Numbered from the stretch's first letter, positions 1 through 7,654 are shown. The stretch is 12,965 bases of DNA from CAYMLL01 sp964390645 (GCA_964390645.1 CAYMLL010000229.1:1-12965), one strand, 5' to 3'. The notes: generated by a model not told the origin, from the letters alone. Numbers and translations: made by a program.

Positions 1-1332
1 CTCCACATCCTCGGCGAGATCGACGTCAAGCGCCGCCAGGTCTTCCTCGAGGCGGCGCTGGTGCAGGTGTCGGCGCAGAGTGCCCTCAACTTCACGATCG
101 AGCTCCTTGCGGGCGACCCGGACGATCGCACGACGCGCGCTCTCTTCGAGTCCTCCTTCGGGCTCTCGGGAATCAACACCGAGGACTTCAACCGCGTCTT
201 CGATCTGACCAACCCGCCGGCGGGTGGGCTCGTCGCGATCATGGATCGCGGCAAGTTCCCCTTCCTCGTCAGCTTCCTGAAGTCCCAGACGGACACCGAG
301 GTGCTGGCGACACCGTTCATCCTCGCCGATGACAACGTGCAGTCGACAATCAACATCACCGAGACTCGGTTCGTCCAGAACACGTCGACGGTGAATACAG
401 CGACGACGACCTCGCAGCAGGGTGAGGATGCGGGTATCACCCTCGATATCTTCCCGACGATCAACTCGGAAAACTCGGTCTTCCTCGAGACCGGGCTCGA
501 GGTCTCGGAGTTCGGTTCGGTGGAGACGCAAAACGTGCTGCCTCCGAAGACGACCAACTCGATCACCTCGTCGGTGACGATCGCGGGCGATCGAATCTAC
601 GTTATCGGCGGTCTGACGCGCGAGACAAAGGGACGGGTCGTCGAGAAAGTGCCGCTCCTCGGCGATATTCCGTTTCTCGGCAAGCTCTTCCGCAGCGAGG
701 GCAGCTCCGCCAACGTGACCAACCTCTACGTCTTCCTCAGGGCGCACATTCTGACCGACGAGGACTTCCGCGACCTCGGCAAGCTCACCGACCAGGCGAT
801 CAAGAAGACCGAGGCCTTCGGCACCACGGTCAAGTCTGAGTACAAGCTCGACGCACGTCCGCCGCGCTCCTCGACCATCGGACATCCGGATGATCCGCGC
901 ACGATCCGCAAGAACCCGGTCGAGTCGTCGTCCCGCGGACGGTACTCCCCCGGCAGCGATGAAGATCTCGAGCGCCGTACTCGCGCGGCACGCGAAAGCT
1001 TCCCGGGCCGCGACTACGGTGGCGACGATCCAGAGGGCCGCGAGGCTCACACGCCCATCCCTGCGGCCGGAGATCCGACGACGGCGAGGCCGGATGACCT
1101 CAGCCTCGACGCCCGGGCGCGAGCGGCCCTCGACGACGGCAAGATCGACGAGCTCGGGACTCCGACCGCCACGCCACCGGACGGAAGCGGAACACGCGTG
1201 ATACCGCCACTCCCGAGCGGAACCGTACCCGGCGCGTGGCGACGGCGCGGGCTCGAAGTGGACCCGAACGGCGAGAGCTGGTTCGTACCGCTTCGTCCCA
1301 CGAAGAACGCCGAGGTCTCGTCCGAGAAGTGA
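1..1332 (+). CDS. gspD: Type II secretion secretin GspD, C-terminal part (5' truncated)
   Basis: The frame is open from base 1, so the gene begins upstream of the window. The visible part runs from the end of the N-domains (read as DVKRRQVFLEAALVQVS, typical of the N3/secretin junction) through the secretin core. Core features include the segment with VLATPFILADDN and the family signature VPLLGDIPFLGKLF (nt 649-690), followed by a TNLYVFLRAHI strand (about nt 718-750). Secretins form the multimeric outer-membrane channel through which folded T2SS cargo leaves the cell. From about nt 780 to the stop lies a tail of about 180 residues. It is rich in charged residues, Pro, Gly and Ser, is probably disordered, and ends in a more ordered-looking motif, WFVPLRP. 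Enterobacterial secretins carry a much shorter C-terminal S-domain that binds a pilotin; whether this tail plays that role is unknown. It is first in the visible operon, followed by gspE. Confidence 0.95.
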   Translation, partial: LHILGEIDVKRRQVFLEAALVQVSAQSALNFTIELLAGDPDDRTTRALFESSFGLSGINTEDFNRVFDLTNPPAGGLVAIMDRGKFPFLVSFLKSQTDTEVLATPFILADDNVQSTINITETRFVQNTSTVNTATTTSQQGEDAGITLDIFPTINSENSVFLETGLEVSEFGSVETQNVLPPKTTNSITSSVTIAGDRIYVIGGLTRETKGRVVEKVPLLGDIPFLGKLFRSEGSSANVTNLYVFLRAHILTDEDFRDLGKLTDQAIKKTEAFGTTVKSEYKLDARPPRSSTIGHPDDPRTIRKNPVESSSRGRYSPGSDEDLERRTRAARESFPGRDYGGDDPEGREAHTPIPAAGDPTTARPDDLSLDARARAALDDGKIDELGTPTATPPDGSGTRVIPPLPSGTVPGAWRRRGLEVDPNGESWFVPLRPTKNAEVSSEK

Positions 1333-1534
1333 TCTCCCGAAACAACGGCATTGAGTGGATTTCGGCTCGTGTCGAGGCGAGGATCCGGTCTCAGTGCGCC
1401 TCCGCGAGCAAGATCGCGAAAGCCTGGAACCGACGAAGACGGTCGCCCTCATCCCCGCTGCGCTCGATCCGCCGACGCATGCCGGTCCGGCTCCCGGCCC
1501 GTAGCAGGATGACCCACTCGCCACGAGACATGCC
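1333..1534 (+). other. gspD-gspE spacer with weak hairpins
   Basis: This 202-nt spacer contains no recognisable gene. Three short inverted repeats are visible: CCGAAA (1337-1342) with TTTCGG (1360-1365), GAGGCG (1374-1379) with CGCCTC (1397-1402), and CGCGA (1403-1407) with TCGCG (1414-1418). Each stem is only 5-6 bp, so in GC-rich DNA they may be chance. No convincing promoter or T-tract was seen. The spacer is long for a gspD-gspE junction. Confidence 0.4.
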
Positions 1535-3238
1535 ATGAAGCTCAGTCTGGTCGACACCCTGATCTCCGAAGGCCTGATCGATGAGAGACAGCTAGAGGAG
1601 TGTCGGGGCATCGAACGCGACAGCGGCCAGCCGATCGATCGCGTTCTGAAGAACAGGGGGTACGTGTCCGAGGAGAGCCTCCTCGAGATCTTCTCGCGTA
1701 CCCTTCGCCTGCCGATCCAGCTCGAGCTCGAGGGTGTCGACGTGCCCAAGGAGTTCGTGCAGAAGGTCCCGGCACAGTTCGCCCGCGCCTACAACCTCGT
1801 GTGCATCGGTCGCGAGAACGGCTCCTTCGATGTCGCGACCTGCGACCCCCTCGACTTCCATCCGATGGATGACCTCGCGGCGATGATGGGCGCCGAGGTA
1901 CGTCCCGTCCTGTCCTCACGCGCCGAGATCACGGCGCTCGTGAACAAGGCGTATCAGACGGCGTCCACGGACGTCGACGTCCTCCTCGATGGTATCGAGG
2001 AAGACGACATGATCAGCTTGACGAAGATTCTCGACGAGGCCGAAGATGTTCTCGATATCGCGAACAAGCCTCCGATCATCAAGCTGATGAACACGATCCT
2101 CTTCGAGGCGCTGAAGATTCGCGCGAGCGACATCCACATGCAGCCTTACGACGACCGCATGCAGGTGCGGTACAGGATCGACGGAATTCTCTACGACGCA
2201 AAAGTCATCCCCAAGAAATTCCAGGACGCGATCACCAGCCGCGTCAAGGTCATGGGGAAGATGGACATCGCCGAGCGCCGGCTACCACAGGACGGACGCA
2301 CGACCATCAAGGTCGGCGACGGTGAGGTCGACGTCCGTATCTCCTCTGTGCCGACGTCGCAGGGCGAGCGCATCGTGTTTCGTCTTCTCGACAAGACCGC
2401 GAGGCTGTACAAGCTGCACGAGATCGGCCTCGGCGAGGAAAGCCAGGAGCAGATCAAGCGATTCATCAACTACTCTCACGGCATCATCCTGATCACCGGT
2501 CCAACCGGTAGCGGAAAGACAACGACACTCTACGCCGCGCTCGCGGACATCGACTCCGACGAGAAGAACGTCATCACGATCGAAGATCCGATCGAGTACA
2601 ACATCGACGGGATCTCGCAGATTCAGGTTGCCAACAAGAAGGGGCTCACCTTCGCCTCGGGCCTGCGCTCCCTGATGCGGCAGGATCCGGACATCATCAT
2701 GGTCGGCGAGATCCGCGATGGCGAGACCGCCGGCATCGCGGTGCAGGCGGCCAACACCGGTCACCTGGTGTTCTCGACGCTGCACACGAACGACTCGGCC
2801 GGTGCTCTGACGCGGATGATCAACCTCGGCGTCGAGCCCTACCTCGTCGCCTCGGCGGTCATCTGCTGCGTTGCCCAGCGCCTCGTGCGGCTGATCTGCC
2901 CCCACTGCAAGGAGTCCTACGTACCGACCGACGCACAGATTCGAGAGCTCGGATACTCCGATCGCAGCGTCCTCGCGGACGATGTCCTCTATCAAGGACG
3001 CGGCTGCGAGGCCTGCCTCGGTCGAGGCCTGTACGACCGCACCGCGATCTACGAGATCTTCGGGATCGACGAATATTCCCGCGACGAGATCATCTCCGGC
3101 ACCAGCGCGTCCGTCATGAAGCAGACGGCCGTCAAGCGCGGACTCAAGACGCTGCGAATGGACGGAGCGCGGAAGGTGCTCGAAGGCGCGACGACCATCG
3201 AGGAGGTCTTCCGCGTCACGCAGCTGGACGTGTTCTGA
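1535..3238 (+). CDS. gspE: Type II secretion ATPase GspE
   Basis: Hexameric cytoplasmic ATPase that powers assembly of the pseudopilus. The 567-residue protein has the full family layout. An N-terminal MshEN/GspE-N-type domain (about 1-140) normally binds the inner-membrane partner GspL. An N2 domain (about 180-290, with RASDIHMQP) precedes the ATPase core. The Walker A motif is GPTGSGKT (322-329), the Asp box lies around ITIEDPIEY (347-355), and the Walker B region is DPDIIMVGEIRD (384-395). The His box is TGHLVFSTLHTND (408-420). The zinc-binding tetracysteine is Cys455, Cys458, Cys491 and Cys494, which marks GspE/PilB rather than PilT retraction ATPases. ATG 1535 is chosen because the first residues already match the N-terminal domain; the ribosome site upstream is weak. 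gspF starts 16 nt after the stop, so the two are probably co-transcribed. No gspL is in the window. The identification is firm. Confidence 0.97.
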   Translation: MKLSLVDTLISEGLIDERQLEECRGIERDSGQPIDRVLKNRGYVSEESLLEIFSRTLRLPIQLELEGVDVPKEFVQKVPAQFARAYNLVCIGRENGSFDVATCDPLDFHPMDDLAAMMGAEVRPVLSSRAEITALVNKAYQTASTDVDVLLDGIEEDDMISLTKILDEAEDVLDIANKPPIIKLMNTILFEALKIRASDIHMQPYDDRMQVRYRIDGILYDAKVIPKKFQDAITSRVKVMGKMDIAERRLPQDGRTTIKVGDGEVDVRISSVPTSQGERIVFRLLDKTARLYKLHEIGLGEESQEQIKRFINYSHGIILITGPTGSGKTTTLYAALADIDSDEKNVITIEDPIEYNIDGISQIQVANKKGLTFASGLRSLMRQDPDIIMVGEIRDGETAGIAVQAANTGHLVFSTLHTNDSAGALTRMINLGVEPYLVASAVICCVAQRLVRLICPHCKESYVPTDAQIRELGYSDRSVLADDVLYQGRGCEACLGRGLYDRTAIYEIFGIDEYSRDEIISGTSASVMKQTAVKRGLKTLRMDGARKVLEGATTIEEVFRVTQLDVF

Positions 3239-3254
3239 AAGCAGAGAACCTCGG

Positions 3255-4547
3255 ATGCCGATCTTCGAGTACCGAGCGCTGACGAGCGCAGGCAAGTCAA
3301 AAAAGGGGATGGTCGACGCTGACACTCCCCGAGACGCGCGCAGCAAGCTGCGCTCCGATCACATGCACGTGACGGAGATCTGGGAGGTCAGCGAGAGGGC
3401 ACTGCGCCGAGCGGGCGGCAAGAAGGCGAAGGGCAAAGGCGGCGAGAGCCGGGCTCTCACGAAGCCCGGCGGCCTCCTGTCGATGAACGTCGACATCTCC
3501 TTCCTGCAGGGTCGCGTGACCGCACGAGACCTTGCGGTGTTCACGCGCCAGTTCTCGACGCTGCTCAAGAGCGGCATCCAGCTCGCGGACGCGCTCAAGG
3601 CGCTTGTCGAGCAGTGCGTCGACCGCAACATGGAGCAGGTGCTACGCGCCATCAAGGAAGAGATCACCGCCGGAAACAACCTCGCAGAGGCGATGGCCAA
3701 GCACCCGCGCTACTTCAACGACCTGTACGTCAACATGGTGCGCGCCGGGGAGGCAAGCGGCCATCTCGACGTCGTCCTCGTGCGCGTCGCCGACTATCTG
3801 CAGAAGCAGGCGAGCCTCAAGGGAAAAATCATCTCCGCGATCACATACCCGATCATCATGGTTGTCGTCGGGCTCGCGGTGGTGATCTTCCTGATGACCT
3901 TCGTGGTACCCAAGATCACGCGAATCCTCACCGACCGCGGTCAGCCACTTCCGTGGATGACCGAGGTGCTGATGGTGATCTCCGACCTGACGAAGAGCTA
4001 CTGGTTTCTGATCCTCATCGCCCTCGGCGTCGGCCTCATCGGCCTCAAGGCCGCGCTCGCGACCGAGGGAGGCCGTCTGAAGTGGGACTCGATGCTGCTG
4101 CGCATTCCGATCTTCGGGTCGCTCTTCGCCAAGCAGGCAATCTCACGCTTCGCGCTGACCTTCTCAACGCTGCTCAAGAGCGGTTTACCGGCGCTCGACT
4201 CGCTGAAAATCGTCTCGCTCGTAGTAAACAATGCGCGCCTGACGACCGTCATCAACGACATCCACACTCGAATCATCGAGGGAGCCGACATCGCGACGCC
4301 GATCCGTCGATCGAAGGTTTTCCCACCGATGGTCGGCTACATGGTGTCGGTCGGCGAACAGAGCGGGCAGCTCGAGGACATACTCGACCGCATCGCCGAG
4401 TCCTACGAGGAGGAGCTCGACCTGACGATTCAGCGCCTGACGGCGATGATCGAGCCGGTGATCATCGTCCTCCTGGCGGTCGTCGTCGGGTTCATCATCG
4501 CGGCAGTGCTTCTGCCGCTGCTCGACTTCTCCTCCATGACCGGTTAA
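3255..4547 (+). CDS. gspF: Type II secretion inner-membrane platform protein GspF
   Basis: Polytopic inner-membrane protein that couples the GspE ATPase to pseudopilus assembly. The 430-residue protein starts with the conserved MPIFEYRALTSAGK-type N-terminus. A basic, disordered linker follows (about 45-75, with GGKKAKGKGG). It then has the two homologous GspF domains: FTRQFSTLLKSGIQLADALK (96-115) is echoed by FALTFSTLLKSGLPALDSLK (299-318), and MVRAGEASGHLD by MVSVGEQSGQLE. Predicted membrane helices are at about 196-218, 249-268 and 402-423, the usual three. ATG 3255 is set by the family N-terminus. The ribosome site is weak (a purine run AGAGAA in the 16-nt gap after gspE), suggesting coupling to gspE translation. 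The stop is followed by a 209-nt spacer with two hairpins before gspG. Confidence 0.97.
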   Translation: MPIFEYRALTSAGKSKKGMVDADTPRDARSKLRSDHMHVTEIWEVSERALRRAGGKKAKGKGGESRALTKPGGLLSMNVDISFLQGRVTARDLAVFTRQFSTLLKSGIQLADALKALVEQCVDRNMEQVLRAIKEEITAGNNLAEAMAKHPRYFNDLYVNMVRAGEASGHLDVVLVRVADYLQKQASLKGKIISAITYPIIMVVVGLAVVIFLMTFVVPKITRILTDRGQPLPWMTEVLMVISDLTKSYWFLILIALGVGLIGLKAALATEGGRLKWDSMLLRIPIFGSLFAKQAISRFALTFSTLLKSGLPALDSLKIVSLVVNNARLTTVINDIHTRIIEGADIATPIRRSKVFPPMVGYMVSVGEQSGQLEDILDRIAESYEEELDLTIQRLTAMIEPVIIVLLAVVVGFIIAAVLLPLLDFSSMTG

Positions 4548-4586
4548 ATATGGTCAGGTACGCGCCCAGGATGACCTTTCGCGCAC

Positions 4587-4622
4587 CCCGGATCCGGTAC
4601 CTCGATGCCAGGTACCTCCGGG
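4587..4622 (+). promoter_or_regulatory. Hairpin 1 in the gspF-gspG spacer
   Basis: CCCGGA (4587-4592) pairs with TCCGGG (4617-4622). Inside it, GGTACC (4596-4601) pairs with GGTACC (4611-4616). The left side has a 3-nt bulge (TCC) and the loop is 9 nt. This gives 12 base pairs, begins 40 nt after the gspF stop and has no following T-tract. It may act as a processing or stability element or a partial terminator before the major pseudopilin gene. The structure is seen; the function is inferred. Confidence 0.6.
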
Positions 4623-4635
4623 TTCCCTATGGGCT

Positions 4636-4672
4636 ACCGCGGTCCGCGGCAATCGTACCGCGGGCCCACGGT
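4636..4672 (+). promoter_or_regulatory. Hairpin 2 in the gspF-gspG spacer
   Basis: GGTCCGCGG (4641-4649) pairs with CCGCGGGCC (4658-4666) with one T-G wobble and an 8-nt loop. The stem extends past a small internal loop through ACCG (4636-4639) with CGGT (4669-4672), about 13 pairs in all. It lies only 13 nt after hairpin 1 and 84 nt before the gspG start. No T-tract follows, so a standard intrinsic terminator is unlikely. Confidence 0.6.
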
Positions 4673-4756
4673 GACAGCGATCCTACAGATCGCTCGCAAC
4701 CCGTCCCGAGACATGTGACCGCCAACACGCCCGTTGCCGTAAGAGGTAGACCTGCC

Positions 4757-5171
4757 ATGTTTCAGAACCCGCTTCGTCGCCGTCGCCAGACCGACGGTTT
4801 CACGCTTCTCGAGCTCATCGTCGTCATCACGATCATCGGCCTCCTGGGCACGCTCGTGGTGACGAAGGTCGTACCGGTTCTCTTCAAGGCAAACCGCACG
4901 AAGGTCGAGACCGACCTGCGCTCCATCGTCGAGGCCGCAAAGCAGCTGTACGCGACGACGGGCTCCTTCCCCGAAGCCCTCGAGGACATGGTGAACCCGG
5001 AAGAAGACGGCCAGGAGCTACCGGGACTCGAGGAGTACCCGAAGGATCCGTGGGGCAACGAGTACCGCTACGAATTGCGCGATGGCAAACCGGTCGCCTA
5101 CTGTTACGGCANNNNNNNNNNGAGATGACGAGGACCTCCAGTACCCCCGGGAAGACGACTCCGGCTACTAG
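4757..5171 (+). CDS. gspG: Type II secretion major pseudopilin GspG (interrupted by assembly gap)
   Basis: Main subunit of the periplasmic pseudopilus that pushes cargo through the secretin. The start at ATG 4757 has a ribosome site AAGAGG (4741-4746). The short basic leader ends in the prepilin peptidase site Gly14-Phe15 with the conserved Glu at +5 (GFTLLEL), followed by a hydrophobic helix. The C-terminal part has the GspG signature DPWGNEYRYE and then YCYG, just before the calcium-binding loop. The ten Ns at 5112-5121 remove that loop. After the gap, the frame starting at 5124 reads DDEDLQYPREDDSGY and then TAG at 5169-5171, which matches an acidic GspG ending. Upstream and downstream frames differ by one base in the window, so the true gap must be a multiple of three. 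The gene overlaps gspH by 47 nt. The same frame is open back to ATG 4550, but that would give an implausibly long leader. Confidence 0.93.
5112..5121. other. Assembly gap (10 Ns) inside gspG
   Basis: Ten undetermined bases interrupt the calcium-loop region of gspG. The flanking gspG frames are out of register across ten bases, so the length is a placeholder. The true missing length should be divisible by three, probably about 20-30 nt given the usual Gly/Asp/Glu-rich loop of the family. The ribosome site of gspH also probably lies at or in the gap. Confidence 0.9.
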
Positions 5172-5739
5172 TCGATCTCGACGCTCGCACGGATTCACGT
5201 TTCTCGAGCTCATGCTCGTGCTCGCGGTGCTCGGCGTCATCTTCTCGATCGGTGTCGTCAAGCTGACCGGGACGCTACCGCGTTACCGGCTGCGCACGGC
5301 AGCACGAGAGACCGGCTCGAGAGTCGAGGAGGCGCGCATGATGGCAATCTCGCGCGGCTCCTGGACCGGTGTACGCTACCTCCTCGACGAGGGTCGCTGT
5401 GGCTACACGATCCTGCCTCCGGCACCTGCGCACAACCCCGAGGAGCCGATAGATGAGCGCGAGCCGTTCGAGACGATCTACTTCGAGCACACGGAGCGGC
5501 CACAGCTCTCGCACTTCCCCGGCGTCAGCATCACCAGCGTCGAGATGCGCGGTACAGGGCTGATCCACGACAGCGGCACGGTCGACGTCTACTTCTCCCC
5601 CACCGGCACGGAGGGGAGCCACATCATACATATGCAGCACCGAGAAGGCGGCGTCTACACGATCACGTTCAACGCGCTGACGGGAACGGTCGATTTTCAC
5701 AAGCAAGACGACGTCGTCTTCGACGACTTCGCGGACTGA
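5125..5739 (+). CDS. gspH: Type II secretion minor pseudopilin GspH
   Basis: The product is 204 residues from ATG 5125, the only usual start codon between the gap and the conserved N-terminal motif. A basic leader (SRSRRSHG) ends at the prepilin peptidase site Gly23-Phe24, with Glu at +5 (GFTFLEL) and a hydrophobic helix to about residue 45. The motif RTAARETGSRVEEARMMAISRG just after the helix is typical of GspH/FimT-like proteins, as is the C-terminal beta-rich part with VDVYFSPTGT and ITFNALTGTVDF. GspH is a minor pseudopilin of the pseudopilus tip region. The start lies 47 nt inside the end of gspG, which suggests translational coupling. gspI begins 16 nt after its stop. The assignment rests on motif and gene order; similarity among minor pseudopilins is otherwise low. 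Confidence 0.9.
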   Translation: MTRTSSTPGKTTPATSRSRRSHGFTFLELMLVLAVLGVIFSIGVVKLTGTLPRYRLRTAARETGSRVEEARMMAISRGSWTGVRYLLDEGRCGYTILPPAPAHNPEEPIDEREPFETIYFEHTERPQLSHFPGVSITSVEMRGTGLIHDSGTVDVYFSPTGTEGSHIIHMQHREGGVYTITFNALTGTVDFHKQDDVVFDDFAD

Positions 5740-5755
5740 GCGCGAAGGAGACACC

Positions 5756-6346
5756 ATGCGGATCACGCTCGCAGCCGAACACGAAGCAAGTGACGAGAGG
5801 GGCTTCTCGCTACTGGAACTCGTCGTCGCCGTGACACTGCTCGCCGTCTTCGTGCTGCCGGTCCTGCAGATTCTGGCCCAGTCCCGCGTGCGTGCGATTC
5901 GCTACACGCAGCTGCGCACGGTCAAGGCGCTCGCGCAGCAGAAGATCCACGACCACATCCACTACGTCGAGAACGCCCTCGATCGCGACGGAACCTTCGA
6001 GAACGAAGGCTACCCGTCGTGGAGCTGGCAAATCGCCGAGCCGCAGCTACGGGCTCAGAGCGAGCAAATCGTCCTCGAGTACACGATCACGGTCCGGGTA
6101 CCGCTGCCGATCCACGAAGGCACGAAGAACAGCGAGTCGTCGTTCTCCGCCGACGACGGGTCGACATATGAATACAGCGTCTGGTCGCTACCGAGCAAGG
6201 CGTGGCTCGACGAGCAGGCCGAGCTCTTCTACAACCAGCAGCCTTCGCTCCTTTACGGCGACCCGAGCTTCGAGGGCTACGGAGGCATGTATCCGGGCAT
6301 GGGCGAGCCGGCAGCAGGCATGCCGGCGGGAGGAGGGCGGAAATGA
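5756..6346 (+). CDS. gspI: Type II secretion minor pseudopilin GspI-like
   Basis: The product is 196 residues and its start is fixed by a strong ribosome site AAGGAG (5745-5750) five nt before ATG 5756. The leader ends at Gly16-Phe17 with Glu at +5 (GFSLLELVVAV). The hydrophobic helix (about 17-41) contains a Pro (VLPVLQ). The segment RTVKALAQQKIHDHI matches the family region in which GspI proteins have an A..A..K pattern after the helix. GspI forms the pseudopilus tip with GspJ and GspK. The protein is longer than the usual 120-130 residues. It ends in a Gly/Met/Pro-rich tail (GGMYPGMGEPAAGMPAGGG), and a YNQQPSLLYGDP segment precedes it. Its stop overlaps the gspJ start by 4 nt (ATGA). The call rests on pilin motif, gene order and size, with moderate family similarity. 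Confidence 0.85.
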   Translation: MRITLAAEHEASDERGFSLLELVVAVTLLAVFVLPVLQILAQSRVRAIRYTQLRTVKALAQQKIHDHIHYVENALDRDGTFENEGYPSWSWQIAEPQLRAQSEQIVLEYTITVRVPLPIHEGTKNSESSFSADDGSTYEYSVWSLPSKAWLDEQAELFYNQQPSLLYGDPSFEGYGGMYPGMGEPAAGMPAGGGRK

Positions 6347-7581
6347 GACGAAAGGCGAACGGCTTCACGCTGATCGAGGTCATCATCGCGCTGACACTCC
6401 TCGTCATCGTGCTGGTCACTTCGTACCAGATCTTCTCCAACTGCCTCATCACCGAGCGTACGGTCGAGGAGCTGACCATCCCCGAGAAGGTGGGCGAGGG
6501 AATCCTCACGCTCATGCGTCGCGACATCGCCGGCGCGTTCTTCAAGGGCTCCACGGAAGCGCTCGCCGGGCAGGTATTCATGGGCGTGGACGCGGAGGGG
6601 GTGGAGGGCGGTGAGGACCGGGTCTTTTTCCTCTCCTCGGTCGACCCGAAGGCCCGCGAGGACCTCGGTGACTGGGAGAGCCTGCGCACGGTGTGCGTCG
6701 TCGGCTACTTCCTGCAGGAGAATCAGGCGACCGACGACCACATGTCGTTCACGCTCTACCGCAAGGAGATCACGGAGTTCGACCAGAACGGCGTTCTCGA
6801 CGCGCCGGGCATGAACTACGTGGTCTACGACAAGGTCAAGTCTCTGGATATCTGGTACTTCGACGGTTACGAATGGCTCCCTGAGTGGAGCTCGGAGGCG
6901 TGGATCGCGGACCAGGAAGCGCTCGCTGCCGAGCGCGCCGAGCTCGAGGAGGCAGGGCTCGGTGGTGTGCCGCGGGTCAGCCAGGGAACGACTCGCGACC
7001 GCGGCGCCGACAAGAACGTCAACGGCGGCAGAGCCGGACCAGCCGGCGATCCGCAGATCGAGGGCGACCTCTTCACCGACCCGCTCGAGGAGGCGACCGC
7101 GCCGATTCCCGTGGCGGTCCGCATCGACCTGGAGATCTACGCGGCCATCGGCCGCAGGGTGCGGACGAAGAACGACGAGCCGATCCTCAAGCGCTACTCG
7201 ACGATCGTTCCGATCCTCACGGCGCGACGCCTCGAGATCGACATCGAGGCTCTCAACGACGCCATGGCCGGCGGCGCCGGCGGGGCGGGCGCCGGTGGGC
7301 TCCCCGAGGGCACGTCGACGGCGTCGACCTTCGGAAGCGCCGTTCCCGACGGTGCGGGTGGCAAGCGCGGTCGGTCGGGCGACGGCGGCGGACGCGGAGG
7401 ACCACCGGGAGGCTTCGGCGGCCGCGACCTGCGACGTGCGCTGCGAGGCGAAGGCGGCGGACGCGGCGGCGGTCCCCCGGGCCTCGGACAGCGGGTCCTG
7501 GATCGCCTGCGCAGCAGTGGCGGAAGCGGCGGCGGGTTCGGCGGCCGGACGACGACCAGCGGCGGCAAGGCCGGTCGCTAG
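6343..7581 (+). CDS. gspJ: Type II secretion minor pseudopilin GspJ-like with long Gly/Arg tail
   Basis: The start is ATG 6343, with AGGAGG (6331-6336) six nt upstream and a 4-nt overlap with gspI. The leader is very short, with the prepilin peptidase site Gly7-Phe8 and Glu at +5 (GFTLIEVIIALTLL). The body fits GspJ: LTLMRRDIAGAFF (55-67), FTLYRKEI (136-143) and KSLDIWYFDGYEWLPEW (166-182), then PIPVAVRIDLEIYA (254-267). Two things are odd at 412 residues, about twice the usual length. About 65 residues (185-250), including a charged helix-like stretch and a Gly-rich linker, are inserted in a normally short loop. A tail of about 110 residues (303-412) is rich in Gly, Arg and Pro. The tail holds two related modules, a Gly/Pro run followed by a Leu/Arg segment (RDLRRALRG and QRVLDRLRSS). 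It is the last T2SS gene visible; no gspK follows. Confidence 0.87.
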   Translation: MRRKANGFTLIEVIIALTLLVIVLVTSYQIFSNCLITERTVEELTIPEKVGEGILTLMRRDIAGAFFKGSTEALAGQVFMGVDAEGVEGGEDRVFFLSSVDPKAREDLGDWESLRTVCVVGYFLQENQATDDHMSFTLYRKEITEFDQNGVLDAPGMNYVVYDKVKSLDIWYFDGYEWLPEWSSEAWIADQEALAAERAELEEAGLGGVPRVSQGTTRDRGADKNVNGGRAGPAGDPQIEGDLFTDPLEEATAPIPVAVRIDLEIYAAIGRRVRTKNDEPILKRYSTIVPILTARRLEIDIEALNDAMAGGAGGAGAGGLPEGTSTASTFGSAVPDGAGGKRGRSGDGGGRGGPPGGFGGRDLRRALRGEGGGRGGGPPGLGQRVLDRLRSSGGSGGGFGGRTTTSGGKAGR

Positions 7582-7603
7582 CCCGCGGTGGCCCCACCCG
7601 AAC

Positions 7604-7631
7604 AGCACCCCACCGGCGGTGACCGGGTGCT
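7604..7631 (+). terminator. Hairpin after gspJ, possible transcription end
   Basis: AGCACCC (7604-7610) pairs perfectly with GGGTGCT (7625-7631). Inside, CACC (7611-7614) pairs with GGTG (7618-7621) around a 3-nt loop, leaving a 3-nt bulge on the right. It begins 23 nt after the gspJ stop, a typical terminator position, but no T-tract follows. It may be a non-standard terminator or an mRNA 3'-end stabiliser. Confidence 0.5.
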
Positions 7632-7654
7632 CCGCCTTCGGTGTGGAAAAGGGC

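Noticed and set aside
1236..1538. Open frame bridging gspD and gspE
   Set aside because: It overlaps the gspD end in another frame, is Arg/Ser-rich low complexity, and has no recognisable domain.
2282..3346. Long minus-strand open frame opposite gspE
   Set aside because: gspE on the plus strand has all family motifs; the minus frame is explained by G/C-ending codons and resembles no family.
3614..4756. Upstream extension of the gspG frame through gspF
   Set aside because: The frame is open only by base bias. gspG has a ribosome site and a short prepilin leader at 4757, as required for prepilin peptidase substrates.
6277..7608. Minus-strand open frame of 443 codons opposite gspJ
   Set aside because: A shadow of a GC-rich gene with a Gly/Arg-rich tail; the plus-strand pilin motif and ribosome site are decisive.
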